DNA of 64,000 nt from Nymphaea colorata (Eukaryota; Streptophyta; Magnoliopsida; Nymphaeales; Nymphaeaceae): the NCBI RefSeq assembly GCF_008831285.2, contig NC_045146.1, forward strand, positions 12,105,289-12,169,288, written 5' to 3'. How positions within the stretch are numbered: the first letter of the stretch is position 1; each line of letters begins with the position of its first letter. This document shows positions 28,208 through 44,409 of the stretch, one piece after another. The notes beneath the pieces are model-generated. The model made no database searches, was not told where the DNA came from, and saw only the letters and a program-made list of their open reading frames with translations. The position numbers were made by a program, and so were the translations under genes.

Positions 28208-28217
28208 TATAATATAT
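28208..28217 (+). promoter_or_regulatory. TATA-like box of GAPB
   Basis: TATAATATAT lies about 50 bp before the predicted GAPB start, which would give a leader of about 20-25 nt. This is inference from position; an alternative start further upstream would add a leader with its own ATG near 28104. Confidence 0.35.
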
Positions 28218-28262
28218 GCCATTTTGTGGTCACCCATCACTCTAGCAGTCGAGCTTGCAGCC

Positions 28263-32855
<4,593 letters not shown>

Positions 32856-32979
32856 AAATTTTCTTAGAAAACTTTTCTCCTCAGTTACTGGATAATGACA
32901 TTTTACTCATTATTCTAAATGGACGAGGGTGGAAGTTTTTGTGCAGTTCTTGGAGGATATATCAAAGTTCTCCGTGTCC

Positions 32980-32985
32980 AATAAA
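32980..32985 (+). terminator. Candidate GAPB polyadenylation signal
   Basis: AATAAA occurs about 125 bp after the GAPB stop, followed by T-rich sequence. Plant poly(A) signals are loose, so this is only a plausible site. Confidence 0.35.
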
Positions 32986-35382
32986 CGTTTGTGTTTTTTA
33001 TTCAGGCACCAGAACAGGAGACCATGTTACCACTCTTGCCATGTTTTTCGTGGCCCTTTCATCTGCGCATGCATATGCAGTACAGTTCAATTTTCATCAT
33101 GCAGTTGTGTTGAAATTGAAGTGGCTCAACATCATAAATCCATCTACTTTCTTTTGTTTCTTGCCTTATAGAATGTTCTTTTGGGCTGTCCATGTTGCCC
33201 TTTCCTTCCTTCTTTTGATGACGAGAAAATCTTTTTCATATTTTTTATGGTAAACATTTGCCACGCCATTTCTTGGCTGCCCTTCTACAGCTGCTTCTTC
33301 CAGGGTATAGTTTTGTTTTTACAGAAAGACAGTAGAAAACAATGAGATCCGCCCAGTTTCTTCACACAAACATCATAAAGTTTTGAAGATGCAAAACTTC
33401 TGCTAAGTTTCGCTTTTAGCTTATAAATTCATAGATTTTTGCCCGCACAATGCCTAATTTTTCAAAACAATCTGTATGAGGCAAATCTCATTTGCCATCA
33501 ATCAAATAAATGATCACCCTATAACCTTAGTGTCTCCATTCCTTGCCAAGAAGAAGGTCTTGCTATTGGCAACACAGGTAATTGGAGATTGATTCTTGAA
33601 TTAAGTTACTAAGAGAAAGGCCTCTCTACGAGGCTGCTCCCACTATGGGCGCCCCACAAGGGGTGGATGGATGAAAATCATGAAATACAGATCAACTGGC
33701 TTCATGTTTGTCTATATAGACCACATTTTATTATTTGGTCTTGCTAACTTTGTCATGTGGAAAGCACACGGCACCCAAATGAACGGCTCATGGTTGGCAG
33801 ACATTCTTATTAGAAATAATTTCTCCTGCAACCTTTCGGAAGAAGAAGAGAAAATGTGAGCATTTTTGTCGATATCTCTCTGAAATTTTTCCAATTATAC
33901 CACCACCTTATGGGTAAATGATAAATTAATCTTTACTTTAGGTTAACTCTTGTCAACTAAAATTGTTTTTGTTTCAACGAAATGACGGAAGTGCTCTGAC
34001 AAACGAGTTAATAGAATGGCATGCAATTATTTTTGGATAGTGTAAGCCAATTGGCTAACATATGAATTACGGGTATCAAAAACTGCTACTGCTAAGTATG
34101 CCACCAAGCAGATGGTAAGAGGGAAGTGTGAGTGGTATTAAGTTGAAAACCGTAAATCAGGCTTCGACCTTATCATTCTATCGCCATAAGTGTCCTTAGT
34201 TTTATATTCATAAGACTTGGTAGATGAAGCTGACCCTCAAATTTTCTGGAAAAAGGTGCTGATCGTGGTTAGGCCCGCAAGAGGACGAACGTACCTAAAA
34301 ATGCAAATGTTAAAGTTGGATTTTTCATTAAAATAAGGCAGAGATTTTCATCAAAAAATAAGGGCAAGCTTAATGTCTCAATTACTTAAAGTCATGGCTG
34401 AATTTTGGAAAAGAAACCTTCTGGTTGATTACTCTTTAACGATGTTGGTTGATTAATGAACTCCACGATAAACACATGCAAATAGAGGGGCATGAAAAAC
34501 GTCATCATAAATTATATCAAACTATTGGAGACTAACAATGACGTGAAAGATAAAAAAGATGAGCTTTTCAGGTAAGAGTAATGAGTATCACACCACGAGC
34601 GCGAGCTGTAGTTCACCCCTACCCTCAGTTCCCCTTGCCCTTAATATCTAAGGTTATGTTGGTGCTTGGTGCCAAACTTCTATTGTATGGGAGGGTAGTA
34701 TAATATAAACAAGGTTGATACCTATGTTACTCGAATCATTAACCTGCCACCTACCGGCTGCTAGTTGGAGCCAGTATGCTAAACTAGTGGTGGAGACATG
34801 TGAGCTGCTGCATGCATTTGTCCACATAGGTAAACATAAATTGATTATGTATGTACTAAATTATTAATACCTCAAGAACATTTTACTTTGTTTATACATT
34901 GGAATCAAATTTTAACATCTCGAGAAATAGTAACAGAGCAACAAAGATGAGATTCGATTGAACGGGATTTGCCTACATATGGCTTGACAGGGCCTAACTG
35001 AGACAAATGTGAAGAATTACGTACGGGAAAGACTGTCTGCGTTGTCGTGAGGACGGATACGATCGATGTTCACAATTCACACGTTTGAAAAAGTTCTGAG
35101 ATTGTTTGATTCAGAGTTCCAACACAGGAATCGGGTCGGAATAATATCCGCGGTACAGTTACGCCCATTGTTGGAACGAATCCGTTGGCTTAGACGGGAA
35201 GGAATGGGAGCAGTCAATGGAAGGAAGAGGCAAGGGGGAGGGGGAGACGTTAGGCCTTCTTCCCTCCTCCCGCAATCCTTCCTTCTCCCTCCCATCTTAA
35301 TTTAAACTTATTCCTTGCCTCTTTCTTCTTCGCCGATCTTCCCTCCTAAACTCTCGATTCCTCCCTCTTCTCCCTGTCTCTG
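32986..35382. other. Intergenic region between GAPB and IRE1
   Basis: No gene is supported. The last 150 bp (about 35240-35382) are strongly C/T-rich, resembling a plant core promoter and leader for the gene that follows. The rest is AT-rich without obvious repeats. Confidence 0.5.
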
Positions 35383-35478
35383 ATGGCGTGCTCTCTCGTT
35401 TTCTGTTCTCCCAAACTCATTCTTATATCCTCTCACTTCTTGTTGTCAACCTGTTTCGTTCGGTGCCGGATCTGTTGA
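35383..35478 (+). CDS. Upstream ORF in the presumed IRE1 leader
   Basis: An ATG at 35383 opens a 31-codon frame ending in TGA at 35476-35478. This is 17 nt before the IRE1 start at 35496 and in a different frame. It begins MACSLVFC and is rich in Ser, Leu and Cys. Its translation depends on the leader extending upstream of 35383, which the C/T-rich sequence suggests but does not prove. It could reduce initiation at the main ATG. Confidence 0.35.
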   Translation: MACSLVFCSPKLILISSHFLLSTCFVRCRIC

Positions 35479-35495
35479 ATTTTAGTCTGAATCTG

Positions 35496-38400
35496 ATGGC
35501 TCATTCCTTTTTAGCATTTTGGGCCATCAATCCAGCGTTCCTGCTGATCAATCTGCTGCTCTTCTGGATGTTCTTGCCCTTCGGGTGGGGAGAAGAGGGC
35601 CTTCCTTCTGTTGCACAGGCGGGCGGAGTCCCGGGGGTTCGTGGGGAGCCGTTGATTGAGCTCCCTGAGGCGGAAGGTGGCGTACTGCGTACCGGTGTGC
35701 GGTCCCTGTTGAACCATCCGCCGGGAAGGTGACTGGATTTCATTTGTTGGTTTAGCTTTTTTGTTGGATGTTCGAGGCATAATCCAGGAATGGGCAAGAC
35801 TTCTTTAGTTTCTTCGTGGCGGAACTTTGGAAACTTATGTTGCCACCGGTTGGTGCTTCGAACTAAGTGGCATGATACTCTGGTTCCTGCATTTGGATTT
35901 TGTTGTTATTGTCCGGTGTGTATGCTGATCTGGTGCGGATTCAGATGGAGACCAAAGCTCATCATGGACATTCTACTGAGTCCACGGATTTTTTTGTTTA
36001 TGAACGTCCCATGTTAAACCTGTGCTGCACTTCTACTCAACAAGTGCGGGCTCTCATGATCTTGTATCTTGGTGCCCATTCCTATTACTCGGAGTTTCTA
36101 ACCTGTTTGTTTTTGTTGTCTTTTGGATTCTAGCAATTTGTGTGGTTGGATTCTGAATTGGTCTCCCCCTCTCTCTTTCTCTCTCTCTCTCTCTGGTTGT
36201 TTCTTTACCGAGCCATTTTTCTACTTACTATATCTTTTACCAGCCTCACTATCTAGTTTGCTAGATGTATTATCTTCCTTACTTTTCATTTTTCGATGTT
36301 TTAGTTATCGTTGAATTGGAGGTTGATACATATTTCTACCATCTGAACCCACTCTTCTCCCTCCTTTTTCCCGCTTTTGTTTCCTACTGGACACAGTCGA
36401 GATGAGACAGAGCTTGTTGCGCACGTCGATGGTGAAGTACATTTAGTTGATGTAGATTCTGGGCGATCTTACTGGTCATTCAAATCAGGACCTCCACTCA
36501 CATCATCGTACCATAGGACCAATGATGGGAATGATTACACTTACTCCTACGGGCTTGGGGGGAAGTGTGGAACAGATGAGCTGCGTTCAAAAGATGACTT
36601 CTACATCTATTGTGGTGAAGATTGGGATCTCTATCTGTACTTCAAGAATTGTGGCAGCAGTGTGGGTTTGCAGTGATGCGTAGAATTTTTTTTTCATATT
36701 TTATTTTTTCCACCATGCTTATGCAGATGATGACCTCTTGAGGTATTTCTCTGTTTGCCTACAGAAACTCTCAGTGTCACCCGAAGAATTTGTGTCCATT
36801 ATGCCGCACATATCAGATACTGGGGAGGTAACCATTGGGTCCAAAAAGACAACTGCTTCTCTTGTTAATGCGAGAAATGGGAAAGTCATATATAGGTATG
36901 GGTTGGACGACGATGATGGAAGTTGTGAGGTGATAGGAAAAGAACATGAAGAAAAACTAGATGGGCCCAGCAAGCTTATTGGCACTTCAATACGACCAAG
37001 CACTGTTCAACCTGTTAAGGCAATTTATTTCACGAGGACAGATTATTCCTTGACATCATATGCACCCAATAAGACCATTCTGTGGAATATGACTGTTTCT
37101 GAAATTGAAGCTGCTTTTCTTTGCTCAGATATGAAGGTTGCATACACTGGAAGTTCAGGGAATTCTGGGGATACGCTTAACTTTGAAGATGAGGATGGTC
37201 TCAAGAATCCAATAAAATGTCAAACAAGGATTTCAGTCAACCGTACACGTTCCCCTAAGGTTGTAAAGGATGGTGTGATTTACATCGGTCTTGACATAGT
37301 GCCACAAACCAAACTCTCTGTTCAACAATATTCTCTGGATGATTACATCAAGAAACTAAACACCCCTAGGGTATTGAAGGAAAATAGCATCATTTCTTAT
37401 TTACTTGCAGCGACATGCTCCTTCAATCTGCCAACTGGGCAAGGAAATTTTTTAGCATTCTTGCCACCCTATGGTGATAAGGTAGAATTTGAGAACCCAG
37501 GTGAGCCTCATGGAGATGATGATTCTTCAAGAGCTATAACAATATATGAAACAAATGGTGCTGTTTCACAGAGTGATAAAAATTTTATTCTGCATATATC
37601 TGTACATTTTTTTCTTTCTATTGCAATATTCTTGATAATACTGGGAGTAGCATTTGTAAGCGTGAGGTACAATAGCAAGGAGCCAAATGTCGCAAAAAAG
37701 GGTTCCATAGGTTGCAAAAAGAGGAGGATGCGAAAAGTTGGTTATGTAAGAGATGCTCCAGTAGCTAGCCTACGTGGCCTACTTCCTCAAATAGAAAATG
37801 AACAAATAGAAAATGAAGAGGCTGAGGAACAGATGCACAATAAGGACTTGATGCTTCATGTTATTAAGGGGAATATAGGTAATGGACGTATGATTGGTAA
37901 TCTTTTTATTCTTAATATAGAAATTGCCAAAGGAAGCAATGGTACGGTGGTCCTTGAGGGAACTTACAATGGCCGTCCTGCTGCAGTCAAGCGCCTTGTG
38001 CGTGCCCACAGTGGCATAGCTAACAAAGAAGTTGAAGCTCTTCTACAATCTGATAGTCATCCAAATATTGTCAGATGGTATGGCGTGGAATATGATACAG
38101 ACTTTGTTTACCTTGCACTGGAGCGGTGCACTTGTAGCCTCAATGATTTAATTGAACTGCATACAGCTTTCTCACAAGATGGTTCTTTCTTACATAGCTC
38201 TATTTCTGACACTAAGAGTAATGATGATTCAGCGCTGAGTTCTATGAAAGATGTAGCAGATATTGTGTTGTGGAAAGACAATGGATATCCTTCAACTGAA
38301 TTGTTGGGATTGATGAGGTTGGTTGAGAAGTTTCTTGCCTTTCTCTGTGTTTTTTTGTATGTCTGTTGTCCATTTATGTGGAATATAGGCTGTTTTCCTC

Positions 38401-41034
38401 TGTGGTAGGCTTGCTTTGGTTGATCTGATTTTATAATATCGTGTATACACAGACTCTGTCCTAGTCTTCAAAATCTTTTTTCTTGTATTGGTACACACTT
38501 TGCTGCCACATGATTCTCTCTTTTTGAAAATGTTATCTGAAGAGACTTTGCCTTTCTATTGTCCGTTTATTTTCCAGAAAGGTAGAGGAGATTGAGGTAT
38601 CTTCTGCCTCTGGTTTTTATGATTTTTACAATGTTATGATGTTTTTTTCTGGATTTTTCCATATATTTTTCTGAAAGGATTTGCATTATTAGGTACTCAC
38701 TCTTTCTGTTGTTATTTTGCTTTTCTTCAGGGGTATGATTGATGGGCTTGCCCATCTACATGACCTGAAAATTATACACCGTGACTTGAAGCCCCACAAT
38801 GTACTGATAAGTTCTGGAAAGTCTGTATGTGCTAAACTGTCTGACATGGGAATAAGCAAACAGCTTTCTGATGGGAAATTTTCTCTAACAAATAATGCTA
38901 CTGGTATGGATTCACACTGTGAGTTAATTATTTCTTTCCCATAGATCTGATAGCCTAACAGAACTAAAATCTGTCCTGTTATCTGTAGTGAACTTATTGT
39001 ACTTTATTTCATGGCTTCCCAATCAAGTGCTATATGTGTTTCCAGGAAGTGGCAGCTCTGGTTGGCAAGCACCAGAACTCCTCCTTGGGAGATCTCAGAC
39101 ATTTGCAGTGGATTTGTTCAGTTTAGGCTGTGTTCTTTTCTTTTGTATCACTAAAGGCAAACACCCATTTGGGAAGTACTTTGAACGAGACACAAATATT
39201 GCAAACAATCGTCTTGATCTTTCTATGGTCGAATCTATTCCTGAAGCTGTTCATCTTTTCTCTCAGATGTTGCAATCAGAGCCACTGCTTAGGTAAGAAT
39301 TACTTCATGTTCATCCAGCCCTGAATGTAGGTTCTGTTGCTCATCATTTTTTTTTTTTAAATCTACACTTAGTGAGTTTTAAAGTGAGATGCTCCTTATT
39401 TCAGACCTAAGGCACATGAAGTCTTGCAGCATCCACTCTTCTGGAGCTCTGAGATACGTATGTCATTTCTTCGAGACAGTAGTGACAGGATAGAATTAGA
39501 GGACAGGGAGAAGCAATGTGATCTTTTGGAAGCAGTTGAACAGATTGGACCAGTAGTCTTTGGTGACAATTGGGATACTAAGTTTGACCCTATGTTTCTT
39601 GCAAGCATTGGTAGTCATAGACGTTACAATGTCAGGAGTACACGCCATCTTCTGAGACTTATCAGGAACAAATGGAATCATTATATAGAGTTCCCCAAAG
39701 AAGTGCAGGTATGTTGTGTTATGTTCACTTTTTTGCCTTTTTCAACCTAATGCTGCTAATTACTGCCTCTATTTCACTAGCGTTGTTTCAGAATTAACGA
39801 CATGTGTGATCTTGGTCATCTGTAACTAGCCAAAAACATGTCTGCTGTTCTCTTCTTTTTTTCCTTCATTATCTGATAAATGAGATTTTGTTTAGTTGGC
39901 ATGGCTGTCATCATTAGGTCTTTATTTTAGGCATTTATTGGTTATGTAGTAAATTGCTTCTCCTGTAGTATTCTTTTGTACTATATGTCCACGATGCTGG
40001 ACATCGTGAGTTGTTTTTCCTTTTTATGTTCACTGGTTCTTGAATTCTGACACTTGGGGCGACTTTCTTCTTTCATATTTTGTGGTTCAGTACTGGGCAA
40101 AATTTGGTCTTCACAATATCGTTTGGCATTAATATTTGGACATTTTGATGAAGTGAAAAAAAGTTTTGTTACCTGAAAATGTTCACACACATAAGAATTT
40201 CTTATTCGGGTTCCAAGCTTTACTGTGAACCTAGTGAATAGTCTTAGCTGGGCGATTAGTTAGTGATAACTTATAGTCCACATCCATCTAGTTGGCTTGC
40301 CCGTGGTTAGAGACAGAGAAAGCTAGTTCATATAGTAGATAGATATATGCTACTTCCGATTTTGACAAATTGGGTGCAAGATGCATTCCCACATCAACAG
40401 TTCATCAATTTAATTTGATTTGTTAGATACCATTTCAGTTCCTGCAGCATAAACAATGTGAAAGCTGAAATTTATCCATACAGAAATTAAATGGAGAGGC
40501 TTATAAACTTATAAGTTGAAGGATTTCTTAAAGCTTTCGAGGTCATTCTGTCTCTACTTCTTTCTGCAATTTTTATGCTTTTCTGACCCAGTAAAAATGG
40601 ACAGTAAAAACCTCCAATTTTCAACGACTTATGCTTCTCACGTAGCTGTAACTAAGATCCAGCTGTTTGTAGGAAGTTTCTGATCGTACTTGACAAGAGC
40701 ACAAAATACAGGAGCAAAAGCTCTACCTGTGAGAGAAGATAGTCACTTTCTCGTTTATTGTTGCCTTCTAGAATGAGCAATATAATCTTCATCAAGTTAA
40801 TTCATCCGTGAGAACCTGATTGACGGGTTACTGATGCTTTTTATGTGAAAGTGATGAAGTCTTGTTTTTCCCTGTTTGATGCAACAGGATTATCTTGGGA
40901 ATATGCCAGATGGGTTTGATGATTACCTCACCAGTCGATTCCCAAATCTCTTGATTGAAGTTTATAAAGTTATATACAACTACTGCAGAGAGGAAAGGTA
41001 CTTCATAAAGTACTTTAAAGGCAAGATTAGATAG
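35496..41034 (+). CDS. IRE1: Serine/threonine kinase and endoribonuclease IRE1 (unfolded-protein response sensor)
   Basis: Seven exons: 35496-35728, 36397-36665, 36727-38317, 38731-38903, 39046-39292, 39405-39708, 40888-41034. They sum to 2964 bp, or 987 residues, somewhat longer than typical plant IRE1 (about 840-900). A hydrophobic signal sequence lies near the N-terminus. The luminal sensor starts around [19 protein letters not shown], and a transmembrane segment is at about residues 455-480. The kinase domain has a glycine loop [11 protein letters not shown], the catalytic lysine near K589 (AAVKRL), HRDLKPHN with D716, and DMG in place of DFG, as in plant IRE1. The C-terminal KEN-type RNase has LIRNKWNHY, which carries the conserved Arg, Asn and His. 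Known IRE1 senses misfolded proteins in the ER and cleaves bZIP60-type mRNA for unconventional splicing. The ATG at 35496 was chosen because it begins the signal peptide; other upstream frames lack one. The exon 2 to 3 junction leaves a short unusual linker ([13 protein letters not shown]), so that boundary is less certain. Confidence 0.94.
36166..36196. repeat. (CT)n tract in IRE1 intron 1
   Basis: A CT-rich simple repeat within the intron between 35728 and 36397. Confidence 0.75.
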
Positions 41035-43630
41035 TGGAGTCTCAATGAAGTGAAATACGAGCCTGTAGTTGTGGCTCAAACGAACGAGGGGAAGAGAAGT
41101 GTCCATGCTTGCTTTCAGCTGTATATCATGGCGTAAGGAGCTCGAGAAACGTGTGAATTCTGCTACGAGAACTGGTGCTTCAACAGAAAGGTATGCCTTG
41201 ATGTACAAGTAGAATCCCTGCAGCATCGTGGAATTGTATGTAAGGAACCATCTGTACAGTTACGTGTATGTGTTCATGACCTCACAAAGTCATTCTAACA
41301 ACAGGGGAATTGCATTCTTCCTCTCTTTTCTAAGGTTAAATCTGGGTTTGATTAATCCGAGGTCAAAATTTGAAAACTTTGGTGGGGCAGCTCTTTGATA
41401 GCAAGGTTTAAAAGACCGTCTGATTCTTGTTCGGGTGACACCAGGAACAGGATGCCTTGTTCCTGTGTCTCAGGAACGGTTGGGGCAGGACCGTGTTTGT
41501 TTACTGCAAAACGGACAGTCCATCAAACTGGATAATCTGTTCTTCGGCATATTGAGGGGGATTTGATAATGTGTATAGACTTATGTCACGTGGGTACGGG
41601 TACAGTGGTATGGGTTTGGACACGGCAATTTTGAAAATATTGAGCACGTGAATACGGTAAATTTTATATTTTAAAAAATGATAGAATGAAAAAAACCATT
41701 AACAGTTCACTTACAGTGGTATGGGTTCAGACGTAATTTTGAAAATATTGGGCACTTAAATACAGTAAATTTTATATTTTCAAAAATGATAGAATGAAAA
41801 AAAAACATTAATTGTTTACGAAAGTCTCAAACAAAAGGCTAACACTGATGTAAACGTGAAACAGTATTACAGACTTTTCTTGAGGTTCATTGTATCTGTT
41901 TCTGCAATAAGTGATAGTCTAAACACACACAAAAATGGAATTGGAACTTCAAATATCACTTGTATTTTTAAAATCGATATGTTTTTACAGTTCACTTTTA
42001 GAATCGTAAATTACAGTAGAATAATTGGAGACTGCGATAGACTCAAAAGCTGACTGCAGATAGACTCCAACAGAAAAATCATACAAAGTTATAAACAAAG
42101 CCATCATCTAAGCACCACACCTTATAACAATCAAAGCCACTGCAGATACGAACACGAATTCAATGAACGAACACATACATACTCAATAAAGGGTAAAAAG
42201 AAAGCCTTAGAGAGAGAGAGTGGTTTTCAGCAACATTCAACTAACATAATTCAAGAGCCGCAAGACTATAACTTGCATGTCCACAAAAATAAAGTCTGCT
42301 AAATCCATTATCCATAGAATTGAACAGGTGTTCAGGTTCAAGATCGACGGATTAACCGTCCAATCTTCAAACAAAAACATCTCCAAAATGGCAAATAAAA
42401 AAAAAAAACCTCAAATCAAGAAAATGAAACCCTAAGTTCTAATTTCGAAAAGAAAAAAAAAACATTTACTTGCCTGCCACGGTCGCCGGCCATAGCTGTA
42501 CTGCAGAAACCGCTGATCAAGTGCAGAGCTCGACTTCAATTCGATATAAAATCAACGTTTTTTTTGGTTTAGATCGGATCTGACCCAGACCTGATCCAAC
42601 CCATACCCACCCATTTGCCATACCCGGATGTACGTACCGGTGTACAGGAGTATGTACGTGGGTTGAATGTACATAAAGGTAGGTATGGACATGTATCCCT
42701 GCGTTTAGAATGCCAAAATTGCAGGACGTGAGAAAGTGCCCAGACGTTGGCCAACTTCCTGTTCTTTGGGTGTACAAACGGTAAATCCACCATCGATGCC
42801 CTTTCGGGTGCTTCCGACCACAGTCATGGATATGAGAAAAATTTCAAAGTATCACGACCTTAGGTCTGCAATGTAGAAAAAAGAATTTGATCGTGAAAAG
42901 TATTGTTTATCATGAATTCCAATAATGTCGAGCAAATATCTCAAAAGGATCTGATGGCTGCTTTTGCATTTCTGTTTAAAAATTTTTAAGTATGAACTTT
43001 TTTCTCTCTGTATTTCTTCCAAAGGCGTCCTCTTCTGTTTATTGTGTTTTTCATATTTTGGAGATTTTTGAAGTGCGAACAATTTTCAGTGTTTATTAAG
43101 AAGCTCGCTTCTTGCAAGTATCCAAATGAACGAGGTCAAATTAAGAGGCCTTTTTTTTTCTTCTTGCATCTTGTGGTCACTCCCTCACTGTTCATACGAT
43201 TAATACTATGTCTTGTAAAGGATAAAAAAAATTTGCTTGCCTAGAAATATAGCAGCAATAAAACATCTCTATTGAAGTATGACCCATTCCTTTGATTCTG
43301 TTAAGGGCTATATATGAAGGGAAAAATTGTATACACTAAGGACCGTTGACAAGAATTTATGCAGATGCAAAAAATGCGTCTAATTAAGCTCTTCAACTTA
43401 GCTTTATTTGGAATAAAACTATGGAACTGCATTGAAGCATGATACGTAATGTAATGAGTCAACGGTTGAAAAAAAAAAGAGGGTGAAGTGAACCGACTCA
43501 TTGGAGTTTGAACACGAGTACGACCGGCATCTTTTGGCCGCGACGAACGAAGCTTCTCAAAATCGCAAAGCCATCTATCTCAAAGCGCTTGTGGGCCTGT
43601 GGCCCATAATTTCTGACTCTTAATTTGCAG
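41035..43630. other. Intergenic region downstream of IRE1
   Basis: It contains the IRE1 3' end, a tandem repeat of about 110 bp at 41602-41815, and otherwise AT-rich sequence with no supported gene. Confidence 0.5.
41602..41815. repeat. Two-copy tandem repeat of about 110 bp
   Basis: Unit 1 (41602-41712) and unit 2 (41713-41815) both begin ACAGTGGTATGGGTT. They share AATTTTGAAAATATTG and ATGATAGAATGAAAAAAA at matching offsets, with scattered substitutions and small gaps. No coding potential is seen. Confidence 0.8.
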
Positions 43631-43853
43631 CTCAAGTTACAATTGACTGCTGCTCCAATGTAAACGCTTTGGAGGTCCATTTGAGGGATAAGCTAAACCT
43701 CCCTCGTCTCTTCCTCGACTTTCTTGTGAAAGAATCTAATAAATGGGAATGGAAGGTTAAGATAGATGGCGGGGAGAAGTGTGGGCAGCTGCCCTCACGG
43801 ACTCTCATGCATCTGGCTCGAAGCTCTTACAACAACCACTGGCTGGATGTCAC

Positions 43854-43858
43854 GATTT
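43854..43858. repeat. Target-site duplication, left copy
   Basis: GATTT directly precedes the 5' LTR and matches the five bases after the 3' LTR (49195-49199). Confidence 0.95.
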
Positions 43859-44409
43859 TGAAGAAAATAGAGGCGATATCAATAAGGAAACTCTTGATTA
43901 AGAAAGAAATGAGGAAAACAGAGGAAGTCAGCCTTACAATGCCAAAGAGGAAAACAGAGGAGTGAATGAAGAAACTCCAGCCAGCCGTGACAATGAAAAC
44001 AGTAACGGCTGTAATCACTATAATGCCAACAAGGAAACACCAGCCCATCATGACGCTGGAGACAGTAACGATTGTAATCGTTACCATGAAAAGAAGGAAA
44101 CATTGTCATCTGGCCAACCGTGTGAAGAAAGAAATACAAAGGCAATGGCTGGCCAGGCAGCTGTCAAACAGAGAGACACAACTCAACAAAGAAACAACGA
44201 CTGTAAATCAGATACAGTTTCCTTCTGTAAAGATCGATATAGATCTTGTAATTCAGGAAATAATGATGCTTGTAATTATATTATAAATAGAAGAAAGAAC
44301 CAGACATATCGTCACTAAGAACGATAGCTGCCCTTGTGGATGTAGGTGTGATTTTACACCGAACCACGTTATATCAGGCGTTAGTCCCTTAAATCTCTGT
44401 TTTTCTTTA
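43859..44409 (+). repeat. 5' LTR
   Basis: It starts TGAAGAAAATAG and ends TTTTTCTTTA. A TATAAAT box at 44282-44288 likely drives the genomic RNA. It differs from the 3' LTR by six transitions. One of these (C to T) introduces a stop in the reading frame that is open through the 3' copy. Confidence 0.97.

Noticed and set aside
36727..36742. A 16-bp microexon in IRE1 with good splice borders
   Set aside because: Using it would put the following exon out of frame with [10 protein letters not shown]; keeping 36727 onward as one exon preserves the frame.
43962..44318. 118-residue ORF in the 5' LTR as a separate gene
   Set aside because: It lies inside the LTR and duplicates the frame of the 3' LTR; it has no known domain.
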